A stretch of 64,000 nt of DNA from Asparagopsis taxiformis (GCA_030407315.1 JALQPE010002106.1:1-64000); one strand, 5' to 3'. Shown: positions 1 to 11,883, counted from the stretch's first letter. Notes: generated from the letters alone by a model not told the origin. Program-made: numbers and translations.

Positions 1-3000
1 CGATCATTTCCCGGAGCTTGATAAATTGAACTCGTTGCAGAGGCTTGGTTAACATCTGCCGCCATATTGATGTGGGACAGTAGTCAATGCCGAACAACGT
101 CTTGAGTAAGCTGTCTCGGACGAAGTGATACCGAATGTCGATGTGTGTTGGTAGGTTCCTGAGGCATCGTTCCTAGCCATCTTGATGGAACCTTGGTTGT
201 CCGACATTGATTAGGATCGGATCCGCCGAGCTGCTTCCACAGCCAACCCAACAATATTACTCAACCAAATAGCTTCCTTCACCGCAGCGCTGAGAGCCAT
301 ATATTCAGCTCGGAGGAGGATTGCGCTACACAGCTCTGTTTGTGAGATTTCCAGCTCACCGCTGCTCCCAGCCACATGAACACGTATCCGCTGGTGGATT
401 TCCGATTGATCGTACAACCACCCCACATACTGAGTCACTATATCCGACAGGGACAGAGGCTTCGATGCCCTGTACAGCGCACACCAAGGCTTCGAGTACC
501 AGAAATGTATTCTTAGAACACGCTTGACAGCAAACCCAGAAGATTTGGTTGGAGTCTCCCACGAATTGGGCAAGTCTTCCACAGCAAATGCGATGTCGGG
601 GCGAGTTCCCACTGCGAGTATACATCAAGCTTCCATTGGCTTTGCGGTATAATGTAGAGTCGATGGCCTCTGTTTCAGTATCACTGATGGAAATCTGAGC
701 CTGCATAGGGGTTGCAGCAGGGCTTGAGTCTCCATGCCGAATCGTTCCAATACCTTTTCAGCGTACCGAGTTTGATTCAAATGAGTAGTCCTCTAGGTGA
801 GTCCTTACGATTTCCAGCCCGAGGCACACTCTAGCTTTCCCACAATCTTTCATTTCGAAGCGTCTACTGAACTCAGCCTTCATCTCGTTCAACATGTCTC
901 TGCTGCTTGAAGCGATAAGGAGGTGTCATCAACGTATAGAGGGCATGACTATCATCGAATCTTTACGGTACCTTCACGTAGAAACATGGGTCGTACGGAG
1001 AACTCTGGAATTCTAGGTCTGAAATGAGAAACTCGTCGATCTTTGCGTGCCATTGGCCTCGGAGCCTGTTTTAGTCCATACAAAGCTTTCTGCAGTTTGC
1101 AACATGAATTAGGATACTTCGGGTCGACAAAGCCCTCCGGTTGTTCCATGTATTGTCTTGTTCGAGGTCTCCGTAGAGGAAAGCTGTCTTACGACCATTT
1201 GATCGCAATGAGGTCGTGTGATGGACAGTGAGAGCGAAGACCATGCGAATAGTGCAGAACTTGACAACCGGTGCAATATGTTTTCAGCATAGTCAACACC
1301 GTACTTCTGCTGGAATCCCCGAGTACCAGGCGAGCTTTATGTTTGACCGAGTGCTCACCAGTTTCACTGACACATCTTTGCGTTTGAACACCCATTTGGA
1401 TGAAAGTAGGTTGACAGCTTCACTGCGAGGGCCAAATCCAGGTGCGGTTTGTATAAAGGACATTCATTTCACACTGAATGGCACCGATCCAAAGTCTTTC
1501 TCCTCCCCCTTGGTCACCTCAGTGAAGGTGAGGAGGTGTTCTTGGAGTAGGATCGGGCGCGGTAGTGACGAGTGCAGTGGTTTTCCACCACTCACTCGGA
1601 GGTTTGCGGGTGCGAGACGATTTACGGGGAGCATTGAGTAACGAGGCATCTTGACTGTAGGATGGCGTTGGCGGAGGTGATTGAGGTGAAATATGGTCCG
1701 AATCTGAACCTGAATGGGGGGAAGAGGATTCATTTCTGGGAGTTCCTCCATAAGGTTTTTTCCCTCATTGGGTCTTGTGAGGTATCTTCTAGACTGACAT
1801 CAGCTCCAGTAATGTCTAGATGTGACGGTGTTTCCTCGACCTCGTCTCCTCGAAAACGACATCGCGAGAGACAACTATTTTCTCATTCGTTAGATCCCAC
1901 AGTTTTATATGCCTTCTGTGATGTTGCATACCCTAGCATGATAGCCTGACAGCACGAGAATCGAGCGCTTGGGATGTGTGTGTTCGGCAGTTTGTACCAA
2001 CAAATGCTTCCAAATGTTCGCAGGTTGCAATGTTTGGCTTCCGCCCATACCATAGCTCATATGAGTGGTCTCCAGCGGGGAGAGCACGGCTGGTGAGACG
2101 ATTGCGAATGTAGGCAGCACAAGAAAGTGCTTCCGCCAGAACTCCAATGGAGTGGAATTGTGGAGAAGCATGGCCCGCATATGTTCCTAGGGTGCGATTC
2201 ATGCGGTTCCGCAACTCCGTTTTGTTGGGGAGTGTAGGCCACAGGTAGTTTGACGTTGGATACCCCTGTCTTCAAGGAAAGGCTGAATTCGTTTGAGAAG
2301 TACTCTCCCCCTCCGTCTGAGCGTAGTTGACGAAGTTTGCATCCTGTTTGAGTTTCAGTGAGGCGCAGAAATCGTGGAATGCATCGAAAACATCCGACTT
2401 ACGGTGGAGCGGATACACAGTTAGCCAGCGAGACTTATCATCGATGAAGGTCACGAAGTATCGAGCTCCCCCTTTCGAACGTATTTCCATTGGCCCTGCC
2501 AGATCTGTGTGGATCAGTTGGAGAAGCTCGGAGGCTCTTGTCTCGGAGAATTTGGGATAGCACACGAGGCATTTTACCAGTAACACACCCTTCACATAGA
2601 TTTTCAGGTGGGGACTGCTCAGGTTTGATTTCGGAGTCCTTTGACCGCTGATGTCTTTTGCCATACGAGAGATTCCGTTTTTGTGAAACATGCCAAGTCG
2701 CTCATGCCACAGCTGCAGTGACGCGATGCAAGCTAACTCGAAGGGCTGTTGTTTATTTCTGGAGGGCATGTAGAGGTCAATTGCATAGAGCCCGTGGCGT
2801 CTATGGCCAGTAGCTATTGATTCCCCGTTTTGGGTTAAGAGGGACTGCATTGTTCGTGAACTGAACTCCAATGCCTCGAGCGTGAGAGTACTAACGGATA
2901 TGATGAGAACACGAAGGAGGGGACGTGGAGAACGTCCTGGAGTATGCAGATTCTTGCCTTCCCATTGACAAGGAGTGACAGTTTGACATCGCCACATCCT

Positions 3001-4020
3001 ACTGCTACAGAAGTGGATTTTCTCCGAGAATCACTTGGAACGGAGTCACGGAACGGTACGAGACAAACATTGAGCGATCGAAGGTCATGTGTGTAGCAGC
3101 GGAGTCGATGTACCATGTAGATGTGATTTGTACCGACTTAGCTGAATCCGAACAGGCTGATAAGGCAGACGTACTCCTTTTCTTCATCATTGCTCGGTTC
3201 AGTCTCAGTGGCTACGGCTGCCATAGAGCCAATATTCCCCTGCGCCAGAGACACGTTCGGAGAACTGCGTGGTTTATTATTCGAGCGGGAGCGAGATGGT
3301 CCTTCCATACTTCTGCCAGCAATATGGCTCGGTGTGATTTGTTCGACCGCAATGGGGTACACTTCTTCGGTTGTTCCCAAACTGTTTTCCAGACTTGGAA
3401 AGTAGAGCGGCTGTGTCTGTTGAGGAACTTCCCGGTTTAAAATAGCTGCCCTGCGTTCTTCCTGAAGGAGGAGACTGCGAACTTTGTCGAATGTGAAGGT
3501 AGGATCTTCATCTCCAATTGCATCAAGAGCGGTTATCAGCGTCTGGAAGGGAATGGGAGGCCATTGAGAACAGCCATAGCCATTTCTTTATCATCTGTCG
3601 AACGCCCATTGCTGATAGTACCGTTGCCATTTGTCGAACACGGTTGATGTATACGAGCATCTGTTCACCTGGCTTCATAGTCGCTGTGTAAAAGTCGCGC
3701 CTTGCAGCGAGTTTGTTTAGAAGAGTGTGCCTTTGATGCACGTTGCAGATCTCTTGCCACATTTCTAAGGCAGTCGTGGTGTGTGCAACATTTTGAGCAT
3801 TTCATCCGACAAGGTAATTCCGATGGCCTCGAGCTGACTTGTCTTTGCGGAGCCATTTTAAGAGCTCTTCTTGGTCTGTCGGACGTCTAGGGCGAAGATT
3901 AGGATCAATCATGTCGTCCACCTCGCGGTGGCCAAGGATGAGTTCCATCTTCTGCTTCCATGAGTGGAAGTTTGAATAATCCAGCTTCTCGATGCGGATG
4001 CCGGAAGTATTACTCTCCAT
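1..4020 (-). pseudogene. copia gag-pol pseudogene
   Basis: Begins at an ATG near 4020 with the same Gag N-terminus (ESNTSGIRIEKLDYSNFHSW) as the intact copia-M and nearly intact copia-R proteins. Continues through the protease, integrase, reverse transcriptase and RNase H regions in fragments lying in several frames. Pieces recognisable by alignment include the integrase stretch around 2300-2560, the reverse-transcriptase stretch with [13 protein letters not shown] around 1100-1149, and the RNase H stretch around 200-700. Numerous single-base indels and stop codons separate the pieces. The true end of pol lies just before position 1. Only fragments can be translated, so a functional polyprotein is very unlikely. 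Confidence 0.9.
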
Positions 4021-4179
4021 GGCTCTGCAGTAAGTCTTATCTGTTCGACCCTTCCCAAGTGGACAACCGATAGTCGTCGAGGACCAAGCTGGGATCTATA
4101 GGATAGAGACTGTCTAGCTAAGAGCGAAGTGGATGGAGAACAAGAAAGCAGGTTTAACGATACGAAATCAGCTAGATTT

Positions 4180-4616
4180 CTAGTGTCTAGAGGAGAGAGA
4201 GAAACTACTTATCGGAGGAAGAAAGAAGCTTTGGTGATTTCCAGGGCCCTTCGCAATACTGCGATGGCGGTTGCCGCGAAGATGGTTGTCGAACTCACTC
4301 TGAGTCCGGACGATGACACCACAGGGCCTGCAAACTTTTAGAGGACCCTCCTTGAGGCGCTCGATGGTTTTCTTGTGTCTGGATCCGTTGAGATGAGCAG
4401 TTCTGGACTCAGCGGAATTGAGATATACGTTGCAGTGAGAGCACCTGAAACGGTTTGCGGCCTTGTGAGCGGCGTATTTCTTCTTATTGTCCCTTCTTTC
4501 GGCGATGCTATACGCCTTTCGGAAAACACGGTCGCGAAGAGACTCACCGTCGCGTCGAAGCCTCGGAGCTGGCTGCTCGTTATTCGGCTCGATGCGATCC
4601 TCGTCACTACTAGACA
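4180..4616 (-). pseudogene. copia accessory zinc-finger ORF, exon 2 (frameshifted copy)
   Basis: Third copy of the zinc-finger protein encoded upstream of gag in this copia family. Two fingers of the form C-x2-C-x12-H-x5-H are present (CSHCNVYL...H...H and CRPCGVIV...H...H), the spacing of U1/matrin-type, RNA-associated fingers. The N-terminal acidic SSSDEDRIEP stretch matches the other copies. Near the C-terminus a 1-nt deletion shifts the frame after SIAKG, replacing the normal KASKASSSSDK tail. No ATG exists in the DNA at the start; exon 2 begins TG directly after a splice-acceptor AG. Protein otherwise close to the copia-R copy. Confidence 0.75.
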
Positions 4617-4713
4617 CTATGGAGATAGAGAGAGAGAAGAGGTTAGCAGTTATACCGATCAGTACTAAGGTCTAAACCTTGAAATTGACCGAAAGATGAA
4701 AGGTATAACTTAC
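4617..4713 (-). other. predicted intron in copia-L leader
   Basis: On the minus strand the interval starts GTAAGT at 4713 and ends in a CT-rich tract plus ATAG at 4617. The exon upstream ends in A and the one downstream starts TG, so splicing would create the ATG of the zinc-finger ORF. The same arrangement is present at 17873-17969 and 38401-38499. Confidence 0.75.
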
Positions 4714-4883
4714 TTTTGAAGATGAATGAGTAGTCAACCAATGCAGAAGTTTATTGTTGTGTGACTTATTAATGCTATACCGATCAGGACAAGGTTGCTG
4801 ACTTACAAGAGCAGAACCGAGTTGAGAAAGGTATAGACAAGTCTTTTATTAGGAGCAGTGGATTCCAGTATGTTGGCCTTAAG

Positions 4884-4963
4884 TGGGCCAGTAGCTCAGC
4901 GGTTAAGCCGTGCTGTGCAGCGCGGAATCTCGCGGTCGTGCGTTCGGTCCCAGCGAGAGCGGG
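4884..4963 (+). other. tRNA-like sequence, antisense in copia-L leader
   Basis: Has an A-box-like TAGCTCAGCGG and a B-box-like GCGTTCGGTCC at tRNA spacing. The T-arm does not pair properly, and the B box lacks one base found in the copia-R copy. Opposite in direction to the retrotransposon. Homologous sequences sit at the equivalent place in the other two copies. I do not call it a functional tRNA gene. Confidence 0.5.
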
Positions 4964-5129
4964 AATAAATTTTTGTATTTGGCGCGAGATAGCTCCAGCG
5001 AATGATCCGATGTGTTCCAAGAGATGTCACTTGATGACAGAATTTTTGTGTCACGATGGCAGTAGATGTTGTCACTGTGACAGTCAGATGACACGATGGG
5101 ACGAGCCGAGCGTCAGCGAGGCGTAGCCG

Positions 5130-8100
5130 AGGGGAGGCGAGACGGACGCCGGGTGGCGAGGCGAGACGGACGCCGGGGGGCGAGGCGAGACGGACGCCGG
5201 GTGGCGAGGCGAGACGGACGCCGGGTGGCGAGGCGAGACGGACGCCGGGTGGCGAGGCGAGACGGACGCCGGGTGCGAGGCGAGACGGACGCCGGGTGGC
5301 GAGGCGAGACGGACGCCGGGTGGCGAGGCGAGACGGACGCCGGGTGGCGAGGCGAGACGGACGCCGGGTGGCGAGGCGAGACGGACGCCGGTGGCGAGGC
5401 GAGACGGACGCCGGGTGGCGAGGCGAGACGGACGCCGGGTGGCGAGGCGAGACGGACGCCGGGTGGCGAGGCGAGACGGACGCCGGGTGGCGAGGCGAGA
5501 CGGACGCCGGGTGGCGAGGCGAGACGGACGCCGGGTGGCGAGGCGAGACGGACGCCGGGTGGCGAGGCGAGACGACGCCGGGTGGCGAGGCGAGACGGAC
5601 GCGCGGGGGGGGTGGCGAGGCGAGACGGGGACGCCGGGTGGCGAGGCGAGACGGACGCCGGGTGGCGAGGCGAGACGGACGCCGGGTGGCGAGGCGAGAC
5701 GGACGCCGGGTGGCGAGGCGAGACGGACGCCGGGTGGCGAGGCGAGACGGACGCCGGGTGGCGAGGCGAGACGGACGCCGGGTGGCGAGGCGAGACGGAC
5801 GCCGGTGGCGAGGCGAGACGGAGACGCCGGGTGGCGAGGCGAGACGGACGCCGGGTGGCGAGGCGAGACGGACGCCGGGTGGCGAGGCGAGACGGACGCG
5901 GGTGGCGAGGCGAGACGGACGCCGGGTGGCGAGGCGAGACGGACGCCGGGTGGCGAGGCGAGACGGGCCGGGTGGCGAGGCGAGACGGACGCCGGGTGGC
6001 GAGGGCGAGACGGACGCCGGGTGGCGAGGCGAGACGGACGCCGGGTGGCGAGGCGAGACGGACGCGGGTGGCGAGGCGAGACGGACGCCGGTGGCGAGGC
6101 GAGACGGACGCCGGGTGGCGAGGCGAGACGGACGCCGGGTGGCGGGAGGCGAGACGGACGCCGGGTGGCGAGGCGAGACGGAGCCGGGTGGCGAGGCGAG
6201 ACGCGGACGCCGGTGGCGAGGCGAGACGGACGCCGGGTGGCGAGGCGAGACGGACGCCGGGTGGCGAGGCGAGACGGACGCCGGGTGGCGAGCGAGACGG
6301 ACGGCCGGGTGGCGAGGCGAGACGGACGCGGGTGGCGAGGCGAGACGGACGCCGGGTGGCGAGGCGAGACGGACGCCGGTGGCGAGGCGAGACGGACGCC
6401 GGGTGGCGAGGCGAACGGACGCCGGGTGGCGAGGCGAGACGGACGCCGGGTGGCGAGGCGAGACGGACGCCGGGTGGCGAGGCGAGACGGACGCCGGGTG
6501 GCGAGGCGAGACGGACGCCGGGTGGCGAGGCGAGACGGACGCCGGGTGGCGAGGCGAGACGGACGCCGGGTGGCGAGGCGAGACGGACGCCGGGTGGCGA
6601 GGCGAGACGGACGCCGGGTGGCGAGGCGAGACGGACGCCGGGTGGCGAGGCGAGACGGACGCCGGGTGGCGAGGCGACGACGGACGCCGGGTGGCGAGGC
6701 GAGCCGGACGCCGGTGGGCGAGGGCGAGACGGACGCCGGGTGGCGAGGCGAGACGGGACGCCGGTGGCGAGGCGAGACGGACGCCGGGTGGCGAGGAGAA
6801 CGGGACGCCGGGTGGCGAGGCGAGACGGACGCCGGGTGGCGAGGCGAGACGGACGCCGGGTGGCGAGGCGAGACGGACGCCGGGTGGCGAGGCGAGACGG
6901 ACCCGGGTGGCGAGGCGAGACGGACGCCGGGTGGCGAGGCGAGACGGACGCCGGGTGGCGAGGCGAGAACGAGACGCCGGGTGGCGAGGCGAGACGGACG
7001 CCGGGTGGCGAGGCGAGACGGACGCCGGGTGGCGAGGAAGACGGGAACGCCGGGTGGCGAGGCGAGACGGACGCCGGGTGGCGAGGCGAGACGGACGCCG
7101 GTGGCGAGGCGAGACGGACGCCCGGGTGGCGAGGCGAGACGGACGCGGGTGGCGAGGCGAGACGGACGCCGGTTGGCGAGGCGAGACGGACGCCGGGTGG
7201 CGAGGCGAGACGGACGCCGGTGGCGAGCGAGAACGGACGCCGGTGGCGAGGCGAGACGGACGCCGGTGTGCGAGGCGAGACGGACGCCGGGGTTGGCGAG
7301 GCGAGACGGACGCCGGGTGGCGAGGCGAGACGGACGCCGGGTGGCGAGGCGAGACGGACGCCGGTGGCGAGGCGAGACGGACGCCGGGTGGCGAGGCGAG
7401 ACGGACGCCGGGTGGCGAGGCGAGACGGACGCCGGTGGCGAGGCGAGACGGCGCCGGGTGGCGAGGCGAGACGGACGCCGGGTGGCGAGGCGAGACGGAC
7501 GCCGGGTGGCGAGGCGAGACGGACGCCGGTTGGCGAGGCGAGACGGACGCCGGGTGGCGAGGCGAGAACGGACGCCGGGTGGCGAGGGCGAACGGACGCC
7601 GGGGTGGCGAGGGCGAGACGGACGCCGGGTGGCGAGGCGAGACGGACGCCGGGTGGCGAGGCGAGACGACGCCGGGTGGCGAGGCGAGACGGCGCCGGGT
7701 GGCGAGGCGAGACGGACGCCGGGTGGCGAGGCGAGACGGACGCCGGGTGGCGAGGCGAGACGGACGCCGGGTGGCGAGGCGAGACGGACGCCGGGTGGCG
7801 AGGCGAGACGGACGCCGGGTGGCGAGGCGAGACGGACGCCGGGTGGCGAGGCGAGACGGACGCCGGGTGGCGAGGCGAGACGGAACGCCGGGTGGCGAGG
7901 CGAGACGGACGCCGGGTGGCGAGGCGAGACGGACGCCGGTGGCGAGGCGAGACGGACGCCGGTGGCGAGGCGAGCGGACGGCCGGGTGGCGAGGCGAGAC
8001 GACGCCCGGTGGCGAGGCGAGACGGACGCCGGGTGGCGAGGCGAGACGGACGCCGGGTGGCGAGGCGAGACGGACGCCGGTGGCGAGGCGAACGGACGCC

Positions 8101-8912
8101 GGGTGGCGAGGCGAGACGGACGCCGGGTGGCGAGGCGAGACGGACGCCGGGTGGCGAGGCGAGACGGACGCCGGGTGGCGAGGCGAGACGGACGCCGGGT
8201 GGCGAGGCGAGACGGACGCCGGTGGCGAGGCGAGACGGACGCCGGGTGGCGAGGCGAGACGGACGCCGGGTGGCGAGGCGAGACGGACGCCGGGTGGCGA
8301 GGCGAGACGGACGCCGGGTGGCCGAGGCGAGACGGACGCCGGTGGGCGAGGCGAGACGGACGCCGGGTGGCGAGGCGAGACGGACGCCGGGTGGCGAGGC
8401 GAGACGGACGCCGGGTGGCGAGGCGAGCGACGGCGGGTGGCGAGGCGAGACGGACGCCGGTGGCGAGGCGAGACGGACGCCCGGGTGGCGAGGCGAGACG
8501 GACGCCGGGTGGCGAGGCGAGACGGACGCCGGGTGGCGAGGCGAGACGGACGCCCGGGTGGCGAGGCGAGACGGACGCCGGGGTGGCGAGGCGAGACGGA
8601 CGCCGGGTGGCGAGGGCGAGACGGACGCCGGGGTCGAGGCGAGACGGACGCCGGGTGGCGAGGCGAGACGGACGCCGGGTGGCGAGGCGAGACGGACGCC
8701 GGGTGGCGAGGCGAGACGGACGCCGGGTGGCGAGGCGAGACGGACGCCGGGTGGCGAGGCGAGACGGACGCCGGGTGGCGAGGCGAGACGGACGCCGGGT
8801 GGCGAGGCGAGACGGACGCCGGGTGGCGAGGCGAGACGGACGCCGGTTGGCGAGGCGAGACGGACGCCGGGTGGCGAGGCGAGACGGACGCCGGGTGGCG
8901 AGGAAGACGGCA
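5130..8912. repeat. 24-bp minisatellite array, about 157 units
   Basis: Head-to-tail array of the unit GACGGACGCCGGGTGGCGAGGCGA with scattered 1-2-nt indels and a few substitutions. Because 24 is a multiple of 3 and the unit contains no stop in most frames, five or six frames stay open for over 1,200 codons. These giant ORFs are by-products of the repeat, not genes. The array lies in the leader of copia-L between the 5' LTR and the zinc-finger ORF. At the same site copia-R has one unit flanked by an extra 8-bp repeat, so the array grew after the elements separated. Confidence 0.97.
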
Positions 8913-9108
8913 GCGCCGCAGGAGGGAGCGCGACGAACGCGACGCGCAGGCGAGCGAAAGCGCACGGAGGCGCAGAACGAGAGCAGGAGGACGCGCAGGA
9001 AAGAAGACAAAACGAGAAGAAACAAGGCGAGAAAGGTAAGACACACGCCGACGCGAAAGAGACACTCACCGCAGCGCTAGAGAATAAGAAACGACCCGAG
9101 CGAGCGCA

Positions 9109-9122
9109 CTGGGCCCATAACC
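9109..9122 (-). promoter_or_regulatory. copia-L primer-binding site
   Basis: GGTTATGGGCCCAG on the minus strand, directly adjoining the 5' LTR. It is complementary to the anticodon region of initiator methionine tRNA, the primer arrangement known for Drosophila copia, rather than to a tRNA 3' end. Confidence 0.8.
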
Positions 9123-9607
9123 TGTTGATAAAGTTTGGTCGCTTACCGAGCGTTTACTGAATCTGCGAGCTCACTACATAATTTGTATTCTCGCCGAGGT
9201 GCGCCGGCGGTGCTAAGGACAGCCTGTTCAAGGCTGCTCCAGACAGACTGTCACTGACAGTCTGTCCTAGCAAGCACCCTGCCAATCTGGTACACGTGGG
9301 CTTCTCTATCATATCATCCACACGTGTACACTTATCATAACATTTTCCCTCTGCCATGATGGCAACCCATCTTGGCATTTCTAATTACTAATTGAAACTA
9401 TGACAAACAAATTGAAACTTCAGAGGCCAGTTACTCCGTAATGGGAGTGTCGTAGGAGCCCCGGAGAAGTTGCTACCCGACTAATTCGGCACGCTGAATA
9501 CGATGAGATAGGTTTCAGAGCGCTCAGACCACTCCTTCATAGAGAAATCGAGGGTCAAAGTTTTCTCACGGAATTAGGCCACCAGGCCCATTCTCAGTGA
9601 GTCAACA
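9123..9607 (-). repeat. copia-L 5' LTR
   Basis: 485 bp with TGTTGA...TCAACA ends, homologous over its length to the LTRs of copia-M and copia-R. Contains a 25-bp near-perfect palindrome (9242-9266) built on GACAGACTGTCA. Unrelated gypsy sequence resumes at 9608. Confidence 0.95.
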
Positions 9608-10968
9608 CACACCCGGGCGACGTCGAAGACAGGCGTCTCGTCCCAAGGGCATGCGCGATGCTCCGTCAAAAGACTCTCCAAATGCGCAACCGAATACGTG
9701 CCGCCACGAACAACCGCCGCAGCGCCGACGCTCTCGATGCCAGCGACGAGTCTGTCGCTCAAGCGAACAATGCGGCGCTCGACGAACGCGACATGGAGCC
9801 ACGCGCAGGCCACCATGACGACCCACTCGCTAAGGGCAACGGCCCAGAAATAAGAACGCGTCTCCACAGGGACGTCAAGGCCAAGGAGAACGGACGGCGC
9901 ATAGTGGAAGACACAAGGCAAGGGAACGGAAAGAGATTCTGGCGCCTCCGGCCAGTCGCGCGGATCGTAGCGCGGAAAGAAAGCGCCGACGCGATCCTCG
10001 GGGAACTCGCGAAACTCCGCGTCGCGATACGTGACGAAGTAACCGGCGGAGCGGCGCATGCGTAATTCGCGGCGCGCTTCGGCACGCATCCCCGTGTCAA
10101 AGAACCACGGTACACTGACTTCTCCTTCTTGTTCGATGTCGTTCCAGGGGACACCACCGTCCAACAAGAAGCCGGCGCTAGGCGCCGCCGCCCACGGATC
10201 AAGATGCGCAAATTCGTCGCGTCGCATCGTTCGGAGCCGCGCCAGATGACGCACAAGCCGCTCGTCCGCTGCGTCCTCGAGGAAATAGGCATCGCATGGA
10301 AGATTAGTGGGTACGGCTAGATCGCACAGGGCCGCTTCACGCCGCGCGTCCCACACGGCCTGCGCGTTTTTATGACCGGGCAGCACCGCGTAGCGGTTGA
10401 CGTCGGCGATACGCACCCACTGGAAACGCCGCGGAAAGTATTGAACACGGCCTAGCTCAGTCCAAGTCGGCATCGCGCGCGGAAGGAAACGGAAGGCAGA
10501 AGGGTCTTCGTAGCGCGCACGCGGGGCGACGGCGGGTACGTGTTGCGCAGCAGAAGTAAGAGAAACAGAGGAAGGAGCAGGAATGGACCGCAAAGGCACG
10601 CCGACGTTCGTGCGACTCCCAGACGCGGATGCGGGAGCAGCAGTCACGTCCACTGTCGCGTCAATACCGGGCGATGCGTCAGCGCCGTCCGTGTTATGCG
10701 CACTCGCTGTAGCGCCAACCGGAGCGCTCGCGGATGACGCTTGCGCCATGGAAAGATAGAACGGGCTCTCGGGGCTCGCAGGCGCAGGCGAAGCAAAGCG
10801 CGAAGCGGCAGGCGGAGTGCGTAGCGGCGTCGCAGCGCTTTCGCCGGAAGGAATGCTGGCCCGCAGCCAGCTCGGAAGGGTATCGCCATCGTCCGCCATA
10901 GCGTGTGAATCGGCAAGGATGACGGCGAACGCGGGTGGCAAGAGAGAAGGAAGAAGGAGATGGAACAA
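9574..10968 (-). CDS. antisense ORF in gypsy 3' region, C-terminus cut by copia-L
   Basis: 464-codon ORF antisense to the gypsy element, just upstream of its polypurine tract. The last 11 codons come from the copia-L LTR (from 9607 down), so the natural C-terminus is lost. The N-terminus MFHLLLPSLLPPAFAVILAD resembles a signal peptide; an internal Met at 10899 (MADDGDTLPSW) is an alternative start. An Ala/Ser/Pro-rich stretch follows (about residues 30-150), then a better-ordered region, and a hydrophobic segment with SEWVVMVACAWLHVAFV near residue 400 that could span a membrane. I recognise no family. Antisense ORFs in this position are known from some large LTR retrotransposons; a membrane role is inference only. 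Confidence 0.6.
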   Translation of the reverse strand: MFHLLLPSLLPPAFAVILADSHAMADDGDTLPSWLRASIPSGESAATPLRTPPAASRFASPAPASPESPFYLSMAQASSASAPVGATASAHNTDGADASPGIDATVDVTAAPASASGSRTNVGVPLRSIPAPSSVSLTSAAQHVPAVAPRARYEDPSAFRFLPRAMPTWTELGRVQYFPRRFQWVRIADVNRYAVLPGHKNAQAVWDARREAALCDLAVPTNLPCDAYFLEDAADERLVRHLARLRTMRRDEFAHLDPWAAAPSAGFLLDGGVPWNDIEQEGEVSVPWFFDTGMRAEARRELRMRRSAGYFVTYRDAEFREFPEDRVGAFFPRYDPRDWPEAPESLSVPLPCVFHYAPSVLLGLDVPVETRSYFWAVALSEWVVMVACAWLHVAFVERRIVRLSDRLVAGIESVGAAAVVRGGTYSVAHLESLLTEHRACPWDETPVFDVARVCVDSLRMGLVA

Positions 10969-11064
10969 AAGAGAAGAGGTGGCAGACGAAAGGAGTAGAA
11001 CGAAGGAAACGGAAGAGCACGTCAGGAAAGAGATGACGCGCGAGGACGCGCTGTGATGTTAGTC

Positions 11065-11072
11065 GGGGGGAG
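11065..11072 (+). promoter_or_regulatory. gypsy-L polypurine tract
   Basis: GGGGGGAG immediately before the LTR start TGTGATG, the expected position of the plus-strand primer. It fixes the LTR as a 3' LTR and the element as plus-strand. Confidence 0.75.
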
Positions 11073-11881
11073 TGTGATGCAATTTATGTTGCAAGCGCGC
11101 GCGCGGGTCGGAGCGATGCGTCGCGTTGAATCCGCGTGCATCCGCGTTTAGTTAGTTAGTAAGCGAGCGTACGCGTGGCGATACAATTACGTGTCACGGC
11201 GCGCTTGCGCGAACGCGTACGATTGCGAGCTTGGCGCCACGTGTAGCGCCTTTTGCGAAATTCCCTTTATTTCCCCTTTTGGGTTTTTTATGACGAAAGT
11301 CTTTTTCCCAAATATTTCCCTTTTTTGCGTGCGAGCGAGCGGCCGCCGGCCGGCCACGGAAGGACAGTCTGTCCTTTAGTAGTTAGCTATTAATGGTCGT
11401 TCAGCTTCGCACCTTACCAATAAACAGTCAGCATCTTCGCAGCTTCGAGTTAAGCGTTTAGCGAATCGCGAGGACCGATTGCGTTGAAACGTTGCGTGCG
11501 GGTTGCTCACGATCGCCGACGTTCGCGTGCGCGCTGCGCATAAACCGATCGTCGAACCGCGTCGCACCGCGATAGCGCGCGTTGCGTCGCACGCCACTAG
11601 GCCAGGGATTTACGACCCCTGTGTGGATCGCGTTGTGCTCGAGTTTACTCGGTGATCTCACCCTGAGATCACGGCTTGCGCCGGCCCGCGAATCCCGTGT
11701 TGCGATCGTTCCCTACGCGTTCCGCCGTTGTACCACCCGTTCGCCAGCGCGACCGAGCGACGCGCGAACGCAAGTTCAACCAGCGAACGCAAGTTCAACC
11801 AGCGCGTTACGGTTCACCTCGCCCTGACACGGCTGCAATTCTGGAACTCCCTTAGCGATCGCCACCCCGGCTGGTTCTACA
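11073..11881 (+). repeat. gypsy-L 3' LTR
   Basis: 809 bp, starts TGTGATG and ends TCTACA. It aligns along its length with the reverse complement of 30618-31417. A 19-bp stretch ending in AAGTTCAACCAG is duplicated here (about 11760-11800) but single in the other LTR. The two are clearly diverged, so they belong to different insertions. Confidence 0.9.
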
Positions 11882-11883
11882 AT

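Larger units (their letters stand above)
1..9607 (-). mobile_element. Ty1/copia element copia-L, 3' end outside the window
   Basis: Copia-family LTR retrotransposon read right to left: 5' LTR (9123-9607), primer-binding site, long leader with a minisatellite, zinc-finger ORF, then gag-pol running off the window start. It is collinear with copia-R (37268-43680), which it resembles more closely than copia-M. Many small indels break gag-pol, so this copy is dead as an autonomous element. It inserted into the antisense ORF of a gypsy element, whose sequence resumes at 9608. Its other LTR and target-site duplication are not in view. Confidence 0.93.
9608..11881 (+). mobile_element. Ty3/gypsy element, 3' fragment (gypsy-L)
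   Basis: 3' end of a gypsy element on the plus strand: internal region with an antisense ORF, polypurine tract and 3' LTR. Its LTR is homologous to the 5' LTR of gypsy-R (30618-31417), which carries gag and pol. The 5' part lies beyond copia-L, outside the window. The element had inserted into a DUF7869-type transposase ORF, whose C-terminal portion resumes right after the LTR. Confidence 0.8.

Noticed and set aside
4884..4963. Functional tRNA gene
   Set aside because: A and B boxes are present but T and anticodon stems do not pair correctly, and the sequence sits in every copia leader.
5130..8912. CRISPR-like array
   Set aside because: Units are contiguous 24-bp repeats with no spacers; the context is a retrotransposon.
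4896..9160. Six ORFs of 1,200-1,390 codons on both strands
   Set aside because: All are read-through of the 24-bp minisatellite, whose period is a multiple of three. Several frames on both strands are open at once and the frames hop at each indel.
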